A stretch of DNA of 64,000 nucleotides from an uncultured Eggerthella sp. (GTDB lineage: Bacteria > Actinomycetota > Coriobacteriia > Coriobacteriales > Eggerthellaceae): NCBI GenBank assembly GCA_937998355.1, contig CALLDI010000007.1, forward strand, positions 62,001 to 126,000, given 5' to 3'. The number at the start of each line of letters is the position of its first letter. Within the stretch, counting starts at the first letter, position 1. The position numbers and the translations under genes are program-made. Positions 1 through 8,582 of this stretch are shown in pieces. The notes beneath the pieces are model-generated. The model searched no databases. It had not been told where the DNA came from and saw nothing but the letters and a program-made list of their open reading frames with translations.

Positions 1-183
1 CCGCGATGGACGCGGGGACTGAGAGGCTTGAGCAGCATCCAGGCCGCACGAATTCGCAGGTTGAGACTTCACGGCCTGGTGAAGGCGCTTGTTATGGTCG
101 TTTAGGATGCGCAGCAGATCCTTCGCGTCGAGCGCTTCGCCCGCGCGCAGTCGATCGAGTATTTCGCGAATGATGTCTTCCAC
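1..183 (-). CDS. Partial protein, N-terminus only, unknown function
   Basis: An open frame runs from a GTG two bases after the purL stop to the window edge, 61 codons with no stop. The N-terminus is helical and charged (begins VEDIIREILDRLRAGEALDA) and the later part is rich in Gln, Ser and Ala. The tight spacing suggests it is co-transcribed and translationally coupled to purL. No strong ribosome-binding site is visible, so the start is a best guess. I do not recognise the family from this fragment. The rest of the gene lies outside the window. Confidence 0.5.
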   Translation of the reverse strand, partial: MEDIIREILDRLRAGEALDAKDLLRILNDHNKRLHQAVKSQPANSCGLDAAQASQSPRPSR

Positions 184-185
184 GC

Positions 186-3100
186 CTACGCGAAATAGTC
201 TACGCCGCCTTCGAAGATCGGCTGGTAGAGATCGCCCGGCACGTTCTTGTAGAGGCCAGCGCCGCTGCGTTCGCTGTGGCCCATCTTGCCGAACACGCGG
301 CCATCGGGGCTGGTGATGCCCTCGATCGCCCACGCTGAACCGTTCGGGTTGAAGGCGAGATCCATGGAAGGCACGCCGTTGCCGTCGACGTATTGGGTCG
401 CGATCTGGCCGCTGGCCTTCAGCTGCTCGAGCAGTTCGGGCGAGGCGACGAAGCGGCCTTCGCCGTGACTGATGGCGACCGTGTGGATGTCGCCCACCTT
501 GCAGCGCGAGAGCCACGGGGAGAGCGTGGAGGCGACGCGCGTGTCGACCAGCATGCTCTGATGGCGGCCGATGGCGTTGAACGTGAGCGTCGGGCAGGTG
601 TCGTCCATCTCGCGGATGTCGCCGAACGGAACGAGGCCGAGCTTCACGAGCGCCTGGAAGCCGTTGCAAATGCCGAGCATGAGGCCGTCGCGATTCTGCA
701 GCAGGTCGCGCACGGCTTCGGTGACCTCGGGCGCGCGGAAGAACGACGTGATGAACTTCGCGGAGCCGTCGGGCTCGTCGCCGCCGGAGAAGCCGCCGGG
801 AATCATGACGATCTGGCTTTCGCGAATGGCGTTGGCCAGGGCTTTCGTGCTCTCGATGACCGCTTGCGGCGTGAGGTTATTCACGATGAGCGTGGTGGGC
901 GCCGCGCCAGCACGCTCGAAGGCTCGGGCGGTGTCGTATTCGCAGTTATTGCCCGGGAAGACCGGGATGATGACGCGCGGTTTGGCGACCGAGCCGCAGT
1001 ACACGAGCGGGGTCGCGCCGTCGAAGCTGATGGCTTCGACCGTGGCGTGTTCGTCGGCTGCGGCATCTGCGCCAGCCGCCTTGTCCTGCGCGGTGGCCTC
1101 CTCGTCCTCGAGCGAACGATACGGGAAGACCGACTCGAGCTTGGATTCCCAGGCTTCCTGCAGGTCGGCCAGCGCGACCGATTCGTCGCCAACAGCGAAT
1201 TCGTATTCGGCCGTGGTGACGCCCGCGTCGACCACTTCGTAATAGTTGGTGGATTCGGGGAGCTGCGCATCGGTCGACAGCTCGACGATGAAGCTGCCGT
1301 AAGCTGGCTCGAAGAGCGCCGATGAACTGATGCTTCCATCGATCTGGATGCCGATGCGATTGCCCAGCGCCATCTTGAAGAGCGCTTCGGCGTAGCTGCC
1401 GTACCCCGGCGTTGCGACCGAGAGGGCCGTGCCTTCGCCGATGAGGCTTTCGACCAGGTCGCATGCTGCGCGGAAGCCTTCTGCGTCAGGCAGCAGGCCG
1501 TCGTCCTGATAGGTGGGCGAGATGAACAGGACGCGGTTGCCCGCACCCTTGAATTCGGGAGAGGTGACGCGATCGATCGGGCCACACGCCGTCGCGAACG
1601 ACACGAGCGTGGGCGGCACGTCGAGCTGCTCGAAGGAGCCGGACATGGAGTCCTTGCCGCCGATCGAACCGACTTCCGTGTCGACCTGCGCCATGAGCGC
1701 GCCGAGCACGGACGCGACTGGTTTGCCCCAGCGCGTCGGTTCTTCGCGCAGACGCTCGAAGTATTCCTGGAATGAATAGTAAGCGTTCTTGCGCTGGAAG
1801 CCGGCGGACACGAGCTTGGCCAGCGATTCGATGACCGCGAGATAGGCGCCCTCGTACTGGTTCGCCTCGGAAAGATACGGATTGAAGCCCCAGGCCATGC
1901 CTGAGCACGTAGTGGTCTCGCCGTCGACCGGGAACTTCGCCGCCATGGCCATGGAAGGCGTGAGCTGATGCTTGCCGCCAAAGGGCATGAGCACCGTGGC
2001 CGCGCCGATGGTGGAGTCGAAGCGCTCGACCAGGCCCTTGTTGGAGGCGACATTGAGATCCGTCACGACCGCGGTAAGGCGCTCGGCCAGCGTGTTGCCT
2101 GGCCAATCGGGGATGTAGCTGCCGCCCTCTTCGACGTGCACTTCAACGTGTTTGGGCGCGCCGTTGCTGGCGAGGAATTCGCGCGAAACATCCACGATGG
2201 TATTGCCGCGCCAGGTCATGCGCACGCGACCCGTATCGGTGACGGTCGCGACCGGGGTGGCTTCGAGGTTTTCAGCATGAGCGAGCTCGATGAAGCGATC
2301 GACATCTTCAGGCGCGAGGGCCACCGCCATGCGCTCCTGGCTTTCGGAGATGGCGAGTTCGGTGCCGTCGAGGCCTTCGTATTTCTTGGGGACGCGGTCG
2401 AGGTCGATCTGGAGGCTATCGGCCAGTTCACCGATGGCCACCGACACGCCGCCTGCGCCGAAATCGTTGCAGCGCTTGATCATGCGGCTGGCTTCGGAAT
2501 TGCGGAACAGGCGCTGGATCTTGCGCTCGACCGGGGCGTTGCCCTTCTGGACTTCCGCGCCGCAGGTCTCGATGGACTCGAGGTTGTGCGCCTTGGAAGA
2601 GCCCGTCGCGCCGCCGATGCCATCGCGGCCCGTGCGGCCACCCAGCAGCACGACCACGTCGTCGGGCGCGGGCGTTTCACGGCGAACGTCGGCCGCGGGC
2701 GTTGCGCCCACTACCGCGCCGATCTCCATGCGCTTAGCTGCGTAGCCGGGGTGGTAGAGTTCGTTGACCTGGCCTGTTGCGAGGCCGATCTGATTGCCGT
2801 AAGACGAGAAGCCCGCCGCCGCCGTGGTGACGAGCTTGCGCTGCGGAAGCTTGCCCGGCAGCGTGCCGGCCACGGGAACGAGCGGGTCCGCCGCACCGGT
2901 CACGCGCATCGACTGGTAGACATAGCTGCGGCCCGAGAGCGGGTCGCGGATCGCGCCGCCCACGCAGGTGGCCGCGCCGCCGAAGGGCTCGATCTCGGTG
3001 GGATGGTTGTGCGTCTCGTTCTTGAAGAGGTAGAGCCAGTCCTGCTCTTCCCCATCCACATCGACCTTCACCTTCACGGTGCAGGCGTTGATCTCTTCGG

Positions 3101-3962
3101 ATTCGTCGAGGTTCTTGAGGATGCCCTCGTTCTTGAGCCACTTCGCGCCGATGGTGCCCATGTCCATGAGCGTGATGGGCTTCGAGTCGCGGTCGAGGTC
3201 GGTGCGCATTTCCAGGTAGCGATCGAACGCGTCGCGCACGTTCGTGTCGTCGATGCGGAGGTTCTCGAGCTCGGTCTCGAACGTGGTGTGGCGGCAGTGA
3301 TCGGACCAGTAGGTGTCGATCATCTTGACCTCGGTGATGGTGGGGTCGCACTGCTCGGTCTTGAAATACTGCTGGCAGAACTTGATGTCGGCCAGGTCCA
3401 TGGCCAGACCGCGGTCAGCGATGAGCTGCTGGAGGCCGGCTTCGTCGAGAGCGATGAAGCCGTCGATGGTCTCGACATCCGCGGGCGTCGGGAAGTCCAT
3501 CTTCAGGGTGTCGACCGGCTCGAGCGAGGCTTCGCGCGCCTCGACCGGATTGATGACGTAATGCTTGATGGCGTCGATGTCTTCGCTGGTCAAGTCGCCT
3601 TCCAGGAAGAAGATGCGGGCGCTGCGGACTTCGGGGCGCTCGCCCTGGCTGATGAGCTGGATGCATTCGCTGGCGGAATCCGCACGTTGGTCGAACTGGC
3701 CGGGCAGGAATTCCACGCCGAAGATGGTCGCGCCTTCGTCAGCTGGGAGCTCGGAGTAGATGGTGTCCGATTGCGGTTCGCTGAAGACCGTGGGGGTGCA
3801 CTGCGCGAAGAGTTCGTCGGAGATGCCTTCCACGTCGTAGCGATTGAGCAGGCGCACGTTCGCGAGGTTGCTGACGCCGAGGATGGTTCGTAGTTCATGC
3901 AGCAACTGCTGCGCTTCGACGTCGAATCCGGGTTTCTTCTCAACGTAAATACGTGAAACCAT
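186..3962 (-). CDS. purL: Phosphoribosylformylglycinamidine synthase PurL, single-chain form
   Basis: Makes formylglycinamidine ribonucleotide from FGAR, ATP and glutamine in purine synthesis (cytosolic). At 1258 residues it is the large one-chain form, carrying the FGAM-synthase ATPase halves and a C-terminal glutamine amidotransferase. The C-terminal domain has the nucleophile motif GICNGFQ with Cys1099, and the partner residues His1229 and Glu1231 in GHSERSG, which complete a class I amidotransferase triad. An ATP-binding loop with GGRTGRDGIGGAT is near residue 440. The N-terminal sequence matches the variant common in Firmicutes and Coriobacteria rather than the E. coli type. The ATG is preceded by a GCAGGG ribosome-binding site. 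A second small gene follows immediately downstream. Confidence 0.97.
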   Translation of the reverse strand: MVSRIYVEKKPGFDVEAQQLLHELRTILGVSNLANVRLLNRYDVEGISDELFAQCTPTVFSEPQSDTIYSELPADEGATIFGVEFLPGQFDQRADSASECIQLISQGERPEVRSARIFFLEGDLTSEDIDAIKHYVINPVEAREASLEPVDTLKMDFPTPADVETIDGFIALDEAGLQQLIADRGLAMDLADIKFCQQYFKTEQCDPTITEVKMIDTYWSDHCRHTTFETELENLRIDDTNVRDAFDRYLEMRTDLDRDSKPITLMDMGTIGAKWLKNEGILKNLDESEEINACTVKVKVDVDGEEQDWLYLFKNETHNHPTEIEPFGGAATCVGGAIRDPLSGRSYVYQSMRVTGAADPLVPVAGTLPGKLPQRKLVTTAAAGFSSYGNQIGLATGQVNELYHPGYAAKRMEIGAVVGATPAADVRRETPAPDDVVVLLGGRTGRDGIGGATGSSKAHNLESIETCGAEVQKGNAPVERKIQRLFRNSEASRMIKRCNDFGAGGVSVAIGELADSLQIDLDRVPKKYEGLDGTELAISESQERMAVALAPEDVDRFIELAHAENLEATPVATVTDTGRVRMTWRGNTIVDVSREFLASNGAPKHVEVHVEEGGSYIPDWPGNTLAERLTAVVTDLNVASNKGLVERFDSTIGAATVLMPFGGKHQLTPSMAMAAKFPVDGETTTCSGMAWGFNPYLSEANQYEGAYLAVIESLAKLVSAGFQRKNAYYSFQEYFERLREEPTRWGKPVASVLGALMAQVDTEVGSIGGKDSMSGSFEQLDVPPTLVSFATACGPIDRVTSPEFKGAGNRVLFISPTYQDDGLLPDAEGFRAACDLVESLIGEGTALSVATPGYGSYAEALFKMALGNRIGIQIDGSISSSALFEPAYGSFIVELSTDAQLPESTNYYEVVDAGVTTAEYEFAVGDESVALADLQEAWESKLESVFPYRSLEDEEATAQDKAAGADAAADEHATVEAISFDGATPLVYCGSVAKPRVIIPVFPGNNCEYDTARAFERAGAAPTTLIVNNLTPQAVIESTKALANAIRESQIVMIPGGFSGGDEPDGSAKFITSFFRAPEVTEAVRDLLQNRDGLMLGICNGFQALVKLGLVPFGDIREMDDTCPTLTFNAIGRHQSMLVDTRVASTLSPWLSRCKVGDIHTVAISHGEGRFVASPELLEQLKASGQIATQYVDGNGVPSMDLAFNPNGSAWAIEGITSPDGRVFGKMGHSERSGAGLYKNVPGDLYQPIFEGGVDYFA

Positions 3963-4514
3963 GAGGCCCTGCTTTCTGCGAAATCAGACGGTTGAATGCG
4001 TCCTTCTATGATAAAGCCTTACGGGGCGGATTCATACGGAAACCAGGGAATTCAGCGCACTATTGGGAGTCAGGGTCACGAAGCCTCCCTCGTGCGTTGG
4101 ACTGTAGTTCCAAACAGGCTAATTCGGGAAATCTGGTAATAAATTGCGCTTTTAGCAGTTTGAGGCGAGTCAAAACCTCTCCCTCATTCGGTGCTATATT
4201 GATGAACCTGATTTCAACTGGCAAAACATAAAGAGCGATCGAGCGCGACCTTGAGAGATCAAAGACCTGCGACCCACACGGGTCAAAAAATTGCGTTTTT
4301 TGCGCCTAAGAACGGAAGTTTTTGCCGGAAATCAGGAATCGGCCGAAAATACGCGCTAAGGACAGCGCAAGAGCAACCAGGCCCGCTGGTCTATCCGTTG
4401 CGAGCGGCACATCAGTTTTGTGGTTTCATAGAGCCAGGCGGCTGTTGGCGAACGCTACGGGCGAATGCTGCGAGCCGCACGTCGTGAACGAAACCGCGCG
4501 AAAGGACCACTAAC
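3963..4514. other. Divergent purL/thrH intergenic region, no gene seen
   Basis: About 550 bases between the divergent starts of purL and thrH. The open frames here have no protein-like composition. It is A/T-richer than its surroundings, with a TATATT hexamer near 4196 and an A/T-rich inverted stretch near 4285-4308 (CAAAAAATTGCG then TTTTTTGCGCC). Promoters for both genes must lie here, but I could not assign them. No purine riboswitch or tRNA is visible. Confidence 0.5.
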
Positions 4515-5120
4515 ATGTACGTGACCTGCCTCGATATGGAAGGTGTGCTGGTACCCGAGATCTGGATCGCATTCGCTGAGGCGAGCGGGATCCCTGAGCT
4601 GAAGCGCACGACGCGCGACGAACCCGATTACGACAAGCTGATGAACTGGCGTCTCGGCATCCTCAAGGAGCACGGCCTGGGCCTGAAAGAGATCCAGGAG
4701 ACCATCGCCACCATCGATCCGCTGCCTGGCGCGAAGGAGTTCTTGGACGAACTGCGCGACTGTGGTCAGGTGATCGTCATCAGCGATACGTTCACGCAAT
4801 TCGCGAAGCCCCTCATGGAGAAGCTGGGCATGCCGACGCTGTTCTGCAACGAACTCGTGGTGGCCCCCGATGGCGAGATCACGGGCTTCCGCATGCGCTG
4901 CGATCAGTCGAAGCTGACCACCGTGAAAGCGTTGCAGAACTGCGGTTTCGACACCATTGCCGTGGGCGACAGCCATAACGACCTGGGCATGATCCGCGCG
5001 AGCAAGGACGGCTTCCTGTTCCGCAGCACCGATGCGATCATCGCCGAGAACCCCGACCTGCAAGCGTTCGAAGAATTCGACGACCTGCTGGCTGCCATCA
5101 AGGGCGCGCTGGCGGAGTAG
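4515..5120 (+). CDS. thrH: Phosphoserine phosphatase / homoserine phosphotransferase ThrH
   Basis: A 201-residue HAD-superfamily enzyme. It has the ThrH-type first motif DMEGV (Asp7, Glu9) in place of the usual DxDxT, then Ser90 in ISDT, Lys133, and GDSHND with Asp152 and Asp156. Family members dephosphorylate phosphoserine and can move phosphate to homoserine. With serC at 47085 in the same window it can supply the last step of serine synthesis. The start ATG follows a GAAAGGACC ribosome-binding site. It stands alone, divergent from purL. Confidence 0.93.
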   Translation: MYVTCLDMEGVLVPEIWIAFAEASGIPELKRTTRDEPDYDKLMNWRLGILKEHGLGLKEIQETIATIDPLPGAKEFLDELRDCGQVIVISDTFTQFAKPLMEKLGMPTLFCNELVVAPDGEITGFRMRCDQSKLTTVKALQNCGFDTIAVGDSHNDLGMIRASKDGFLFRSTDAIIAENPDLQAFEEFDDLLAAIKGALAE

Positions 5121-5171
5121 CGTTATCTGAACACTGCATCGACAAGCGCATCGGAAGCATTTGAAAGCCTT

Positions 5172-5342
5172 CTATAGCTGCGAAAGATCCAAACAATAAT
5201 AAACATGTTTACCAGCGCCTGTTCTTTTGAGCAGGCCTGTTTGTTTGAACCCATCGAGACGCTTATGAACGGTCGGGGCACTTAATCCTGCGTCCTCCGC
5301 GATCATCTTTGCTGAAAGACCATTGGACCACCTTTGAGACAA
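5172..5342 (-). pseudogene. Winged-helix regulator remnant or very small DNA-binding protein
   Basis: Translation from a TTG gives 56 residues with a clear helix-turn-helix and wing: an AKMIAEDAGLSAPTVHKRL helix pair followed by the wing TGLLKRTGAGKHVYYCLDL. An in-frame stop lies just upstream of the TTG and there is no convincing ribosome-binding site, so it is probably the last part of a decayed ArsR/MarR-like or Fic-associated regulator. A set of inverted repeats sits directly upstream (5343-5404). It could instead be a real minimal wHTH protein. The region is more A/T-rich than the flanking genes. Confidence 0.5.
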
Positions 5343-5404
5343 AATTTAACTCGTAACCAATTCATAGGCTTTTTCGAGTTAAATTTCTTGGTTATTTTAA
5401 CTCG
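5343..5404. repeat. Three alternating copies of a TTTAACTCG motif, operator-like
   Basis: AATTTAACTCG at about 5343-5353, its inverted copy TCGAGTTAAATTT at about 5374-5386, and TTTAACTCGA at about 5395-5404. The sequence GTAACCAA in the first unit is mirrored by TTGGTTA before the third. The spacing of two to three helical turns and the alternating orientation suggest a repressor operator, probably for the adjacent small wHTH protein or its lost parent. Confidence 0.5.
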
Positions 5405-5516
5405 AAACTGAAAATCCGGAACACGCGACTGCTGTGAAATCCAAAGGCCACGCGTCCAATCTCGGTTTGAGGAAAAATGAAGTTCCGAGAATAAATGAAA
5501 GCAATCCTAACAGTTG

Positions 5517-5545
5517 TTGACCCCGTAGTTGGTGCAGGGTTTACA
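5517..5545 (+). promoter_or_regulatory. Candidate promoter of the MerR gene
   Basis: TTGACC (5517-5522), a 17-base spacer and TTTACA (5540-5545) lie about 24 bases before the MerR start. The ribosome-binding site AAGGATG follows at 5555. The -35 box is good and the -10 box weak. Confidence 0.45.
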
Positions 5546-5568
5546 CTTCCTTCTAAGGATGTGATGAC

Positions 5569-6711
5569 ATGGCTGGATACAAGCGAGTGAAAACCATCGT
5601 CGAGACCGAGTCGGGCGAGACGAGCGTTTTCGTCGGGCCTGAGGGCGTGAAGGTTCCCTCGAAAGAGACGAAGCTGACCGTAGGCGAAGTCGAGAAGCTG
5701 ACCGGCGTGAGCGTCGGAACACTGCGCCACTACGACAAGATCGGGCTGCTGTGCCCTGCGCGCGCAGGTGAGAACGTCGCGAACAATCGTAAGCTCTATA
5801 GCGCTGATGATCTAGGGCGCCTTCAAGCGATCCTCACGCTCGCCGCGTATGATTTCACGCTCGAAGAGATCGGTCGGATCCTTGATGACGAAGACATCGA
5901 CCTCTATGGGGCGATCGAGTTGAAGCTGTTCGATCTGCGCAGACGCGCGAACCGACTTCGTCACCTGATACTTTTCGTGAAGTTCACCGACCTGACCGAT
6001 GCGAGCGATGCCGATCTGATCGAAGGCCTCGCCTGTGGGCCAGCAGCGCTCGATGAACTCGCGGATATCGCGCGTGGCACGACGCTCTACGAAGAGACGA
6101 TCGCACGCTTCGAGGCGCTGAGCGAAGAGGCTTGTGCGGGGGTGCTCAACGATCTGGACGATATCCTGTTCGCGCTCTTCACGCTCGACGGAGGGAGCGA
6201 TCTGACGGGTGTCGAGCAAGCGCTCGCGGCATTCGCGGATTGGTGGAGCGCATTCGCTGCGCCGCTCGAAGAAACCGGCTACCTGGGATTTTGGGCGCTC
6301 TTCGAGGACCACGGTCTGATCGCAGAGCGCGTGGAGACCACGGGCAACGCAGGCGATGCCAGCACGATCCAAATGCTCGTCTTCTTCGCCTGGTTAGCAC
6401 ATCTGATGAAGACCGCTGGTGCCTCGATAGCCGAGACCGCGCGCATGGCGGACGTGGATGTGGTTGCCGCGCTCGAAGATGCTCAGGAGCTGGTCGACGA
6501 GTTCGCATGCGCGGCCGTTGGGCGGACGTTGACTGATTCGACCGACTTCGAAGATCTGGCCGATCTTGCGTTCTGCATGTCCCTGTGGATGATCGGCGCT
6601 CTTGTCGACGAGGAGCTGAGCGAATACCTCGGCCTTGGTGACTTGGCGTTCGGGCTCGACGAGATCGACAAGGTCGCGCGCCTGTTCGACGTACTAGGGA
6701 GCGAGGATTAG
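5569..6711 (+). CDS. MerR-family regulator with a long acidic C-terminal domain
   Basis: 380 residues. A winged HTH sits at about residues 36-110: LTVGEVEKLTGVSVGTLRHY, then DKIGLL and the second wing, typical of MerR. The N-terminal 35 residues are an unusual lead-in. The remaining roughly 270 residues are helical, acidic and rich in Ala, Leu and Asp, far longer than the short metal- or drug-sensing tails of common MerR proteins, so they probably bind a larger ligand or partner. I recognise no effector motif and no cysteine cluster. The gene overlaps the convergent XRE gene by 4 bases at its 3' end. Confidence 0.85.
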   Translation: MAGYKRVKTIVETESGETSVFVGPEGVKVPSKETKLTVGEVEKLTGVSVGTLRHYDKIGLLCPARAGENVANNRKLYSADDLGRLQAILTLAAYDFTLEEIGRILDDEDIDLYGAIELKLFDLRRRANRLRHLILFVKFTDLTDASDADLIEGLACGPAALDELADIARGTTLYEETIARFEALSEEACAGVLNDLDDILFALFTLDGGSDLTGVEQALAAFADWWSAFAAPLEETGYLGFWALFEDHGLIAERVETTGNAGDASTIQMLVFFAWLAHLMKTAGASIAETARMADVDVVAALEDAQELVDEFACAAVGRTLTDSTDFEDLADLAFCMSLWMIGALVDEELSEYLGLGDLAFGLDEIDKVARLFDVLGSED

Positions 6712-6923
6712 AAGGTAAGAAGTTCGCGCACTTGGGTGCCGAGCGCGTCCGCGATGCGCGCAAGATCGTCGATGCCGACGCCCACGCGACCCTTTTCGAT
6801 GCGCCAGATATGCGACTTGCTCGAGCCGATCATCATGGCAAGGCGTTCCTGGGAAAGCCCCTGGTCTTCCCTGCGCTTTTTGATCGCATCGCCGAGCGCG
6901 CATCTTTTCTGGTCGATATCCAT
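6708..6923 (-). CDS. Small XRE/Cro-type HTH regulator
   Basis: A 71-residue single-domain lambda-repressor-like HTH protein: a GLSQERLAMMIGSSKSHIWR helix-turn-helix followed by IEKGR and a LARIADALG helix, ending REL. It has no sensor domain. Its 5' end faces the envelope block starting at 7021, with inverted repeats in the gap, so it is the natural candidate repressor of that block and of itself. Its 3' end overlaps the MerR gene by 4 bases. Confidence 0.9.
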   Translation of the reverse strand: MDIDQKRCALGDAIKKRREDQGLSQERLAMMIGSSKSHIWRIEKGRVGVGIDDLARIADALGTQVRELLTF

Positions 6924-6930
6924 GCCTACA

Positions 6931-6997
6931 GGATATGTGCTAGACTATCCGTCGCGGCTTCATATTTGAAGCCTAAGAATCGAGAAAGCTTTTAGGC
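6931..6997. promoter_or_regulatory. Cluster of inverted repeats between XRE gene and envelope operon
   Basis: Three overlapping palindromes lie in the divergent gap: GGATA/TATCC arms at 6931-6950, the perfect GGCTTCA-TATT-TGAAGCC at 6956-6973, and GCCTAA/TTAGGC arms at 6971-6997. They fit operators for the small XRE protein. A CATTATAC stretch near 7001 could be the -10 region of the operon. Confidence 0.55.
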
Positions 6998-7020
6998 CTC
7001 GCATTATACGGAGCTAAAGA

Positions 7021-7170
7021 ATGAGTCAAGACAAGATCATCATCGAAACGCGGGAAGTAAAGACGCTCGGATGCGCACATGCGATCCGCACGTTCTTTCG
7101 TGGCATCATCGCCGTCATTCTCACAGTAAGTGCGATGGTCTTTCTTTTCGGCATACTTCTCACTTCTTAA
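7021..7170 (+). CDS. 49-residue single-pass membrane peptide
   Basis: ATG to TAA encodes 49 residues: a polar N-terminus (MSQDKIIIETREVK), a middle with Cys18 and His20, and one hydrophobic segment from about residue 28 (GIIAVILTVSAMVFLFGILL). A GGAGCTAAAG ribosome-binding site precedes it. It is the first reading frame of the block after the operator cluster, 84 bases before the DUF4230 gene. The family is unknown. Confidence 0.65.
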   Translation: MSQDKIIIETREVKTLGCAHAIRTFFRGIIAVILTVSAMVFLFGILLTS

Positions 7171-7254
7171 CTTTTACCGTTGCAAAATCGTATGTTTCGC
7201 CTGCGTATTCATTGGTTATGAGAAAGCGAAATCGCAACAAGAGAAAGGTCATCC

Positions 7255-7947
7255 ATGACTGATCAAGAGCACGAGCAGATCACATCGGAACCCAAAGAGC
7301 AGACAAAGCCCAAGAAGAAGAAAAAGATACTTCCTATGACAATAGCGGTCATCGTTGTTGTTGTGATAGTCGCTGTTCTTTCAACCGTACTGACGATGAA
7401 TGCTGCGGGAACGACCGTTTCTGAGGTCAGCCTCAAGAAAGCAGTGAGCATCAATAAGCTCTCCACTGCAGAATTCACTTACGAGGGCATCGCTGAGAAA
7501 TGCAACGACAAAGGAGATGTCATCTACCACATCTACTACGAAGCTTCTGCTAACGCGGGAATGGATCTTGAGAAGATCGATTTCAAAATCGATGCCGACA
7601 AGAAGACCGTCACCCCTATCCTGCCCGAAATGACCATCGATGCTCCCGTGATCGATGAATCCGTTATCGATTTCCTGCCGAAGAACGCGAACGTAAACAT
7701 GCGTGAAGTCATCGAGATCTGCAAGGCAGATGCGACCAACGAAATCGAAGAAACTCCCATGATCAAGGAAACCGCTCTTCGCAATATGCGCTCTACCATC
7801 GAAGCGTTGCTCGTACCGATACTTGAAAGCAACGGCTACAAGATCGTTTGGGAAGATGCTGCCGCAGAGCAAACAGACAAAAACGCTGATGATAACACAA
7901 ATAGCAATGAAGCCGCAGAAGGTGATTCCGATGAAAATGCTCAATAA
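7255..7947 (+). CDS. Membrane-anchored DUF4230 protein
   Basis: 230 residues: a Lys-rich cytoplasmic N-terminus with a KPKKKKK run, one transmembrane helix at about residues 26-50, then an extracytoplasmic domain of the DUF4230 type and a disordered Asp/Glu/Asn tail. DUF4230 proteins are widespread and have no established function. An AGAAAGG ribosome-binding site precedes the ATG. The gene overlaps the next one, which carries the same kind of domain, by 17 bases, so the two probably act together at the membrane. Confidence 0.8.
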   Translation: MTDQEHEQITSEPKEQTKPKKKKKILPMTIAVIVVVVIVAVLSTVLTMNAAGTTVSEVSLKKAVSINKLSTAEFTYEGIAEKCNDKGDVIYHIYYEASANAGMDLEKIDFKIDADKKTVTPILPEMTIDAPVIDESVIDFLPKNANVNMREVIEICKADATNEIEETPMIKETALRNMRSTIEALLVPILESNGYKIVWEDAAAEQTDKNADDNTNSNEAAEGDSDENAQ

Positions 7948-8539
7948 ATTTGTGTGTGCGGGGCTCTGCGCGTGTCTCGGCATCGTCCTCTTGACCGGCT
8001 GCTCCGCTCAGCAAAATAAGGAGCCCGACTTCTCTAACGTCAAAGAGGTAGCAGAGCTGTCCTCCTTGGAATGCTATTACCACAATGTCGTGCGCTATCA
8101 CAAAGATGCAGAAGGTTTGTTGAGCTGGACCACCATCGGCGAGAAGAACATGTGGTTCGAATACGACGGCATCGTTCGTATGGGAATCAACATCGATAAA
8201 GTCACCATATCGAAGCCTGATGCGAACAACGCCGTAACCATAACGATTCCTGAGGTCGAGGTGCTCGGTCATCCTGATGTCGATACCGACTCCATGACCG
8301 AACCTGTTGAAGCGAACGGGTGGTTCACAGGCATGACAGCAGAGGACAAGAAGCAAGCCCTTAAAGACGCGCAGAACGACCTGCTCACGACCGCTCAGAA
8401 CGACACACAATCCAAAGCTCAGGCTATGCAGCGCGCAAAGGACCTGCTCGAGCAATACGTGAAGAACACGGGCGAAGCGGTCGGCAAGTCGTACACCGTG
8501 AAATGGGAGCAAGTCGTAGCCGATTCCAGCGCTGAATGA
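7931..8539 (+). CDS. DUF4230 lipoprotein
   Basis: 202 residues from the ATG at 7931, chosen because it gives a complete lipoprotein signal (MKMLNKFVCAGLCACLGIVL then lipobox LTGC) and follows a GAAGGTG ribosome-binding site inside the previous gene. After the lipidated Cys comes a second DUF4230-type domain and a Lys/Gln-rich helical stretch. It is probably a partner of the preceding membrane-anchored paralogue. Exact function unknown. Confidence 0.8.
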   Translation: MKMLNKFVCAGLCACLGIVLLTGCSAQQNKEPDFSNVKEVAELSSLECYYHNVVRYHKDAEGLLSWTTIGEKNMWFEYDGIVRMGINIDKVTISKPDANNAVTITIPEVEVLGHPDVDTDSMTEPVEANGWFTGMTAEDKKQALKDAQNDLLTTAQNDTQSKAQAMQRAKDLLEQYVKNTGEAVGKSYTVKWEQVVADSSAE

Positions 8540-8582
8540 TCCAGCGCAGCTTAATTGTTGTAGAAATACAGGAAGGACCACT

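Noticed and set aside
1968..3893. A 641-codon open frame on the plus strand, antisense to purL
   Set aside because: It is the shadow of a high-GC gene: composition is Arg/Ala/Asp/His-rich with no domain, and purL on the other strand is unambiguous over the whole stretch.
3963..4514. A tRNA or purine riboswitch upstream of purL/thrH
   Set aside because: No cloverleaf or purine aptamer consensus could be found on either strand.
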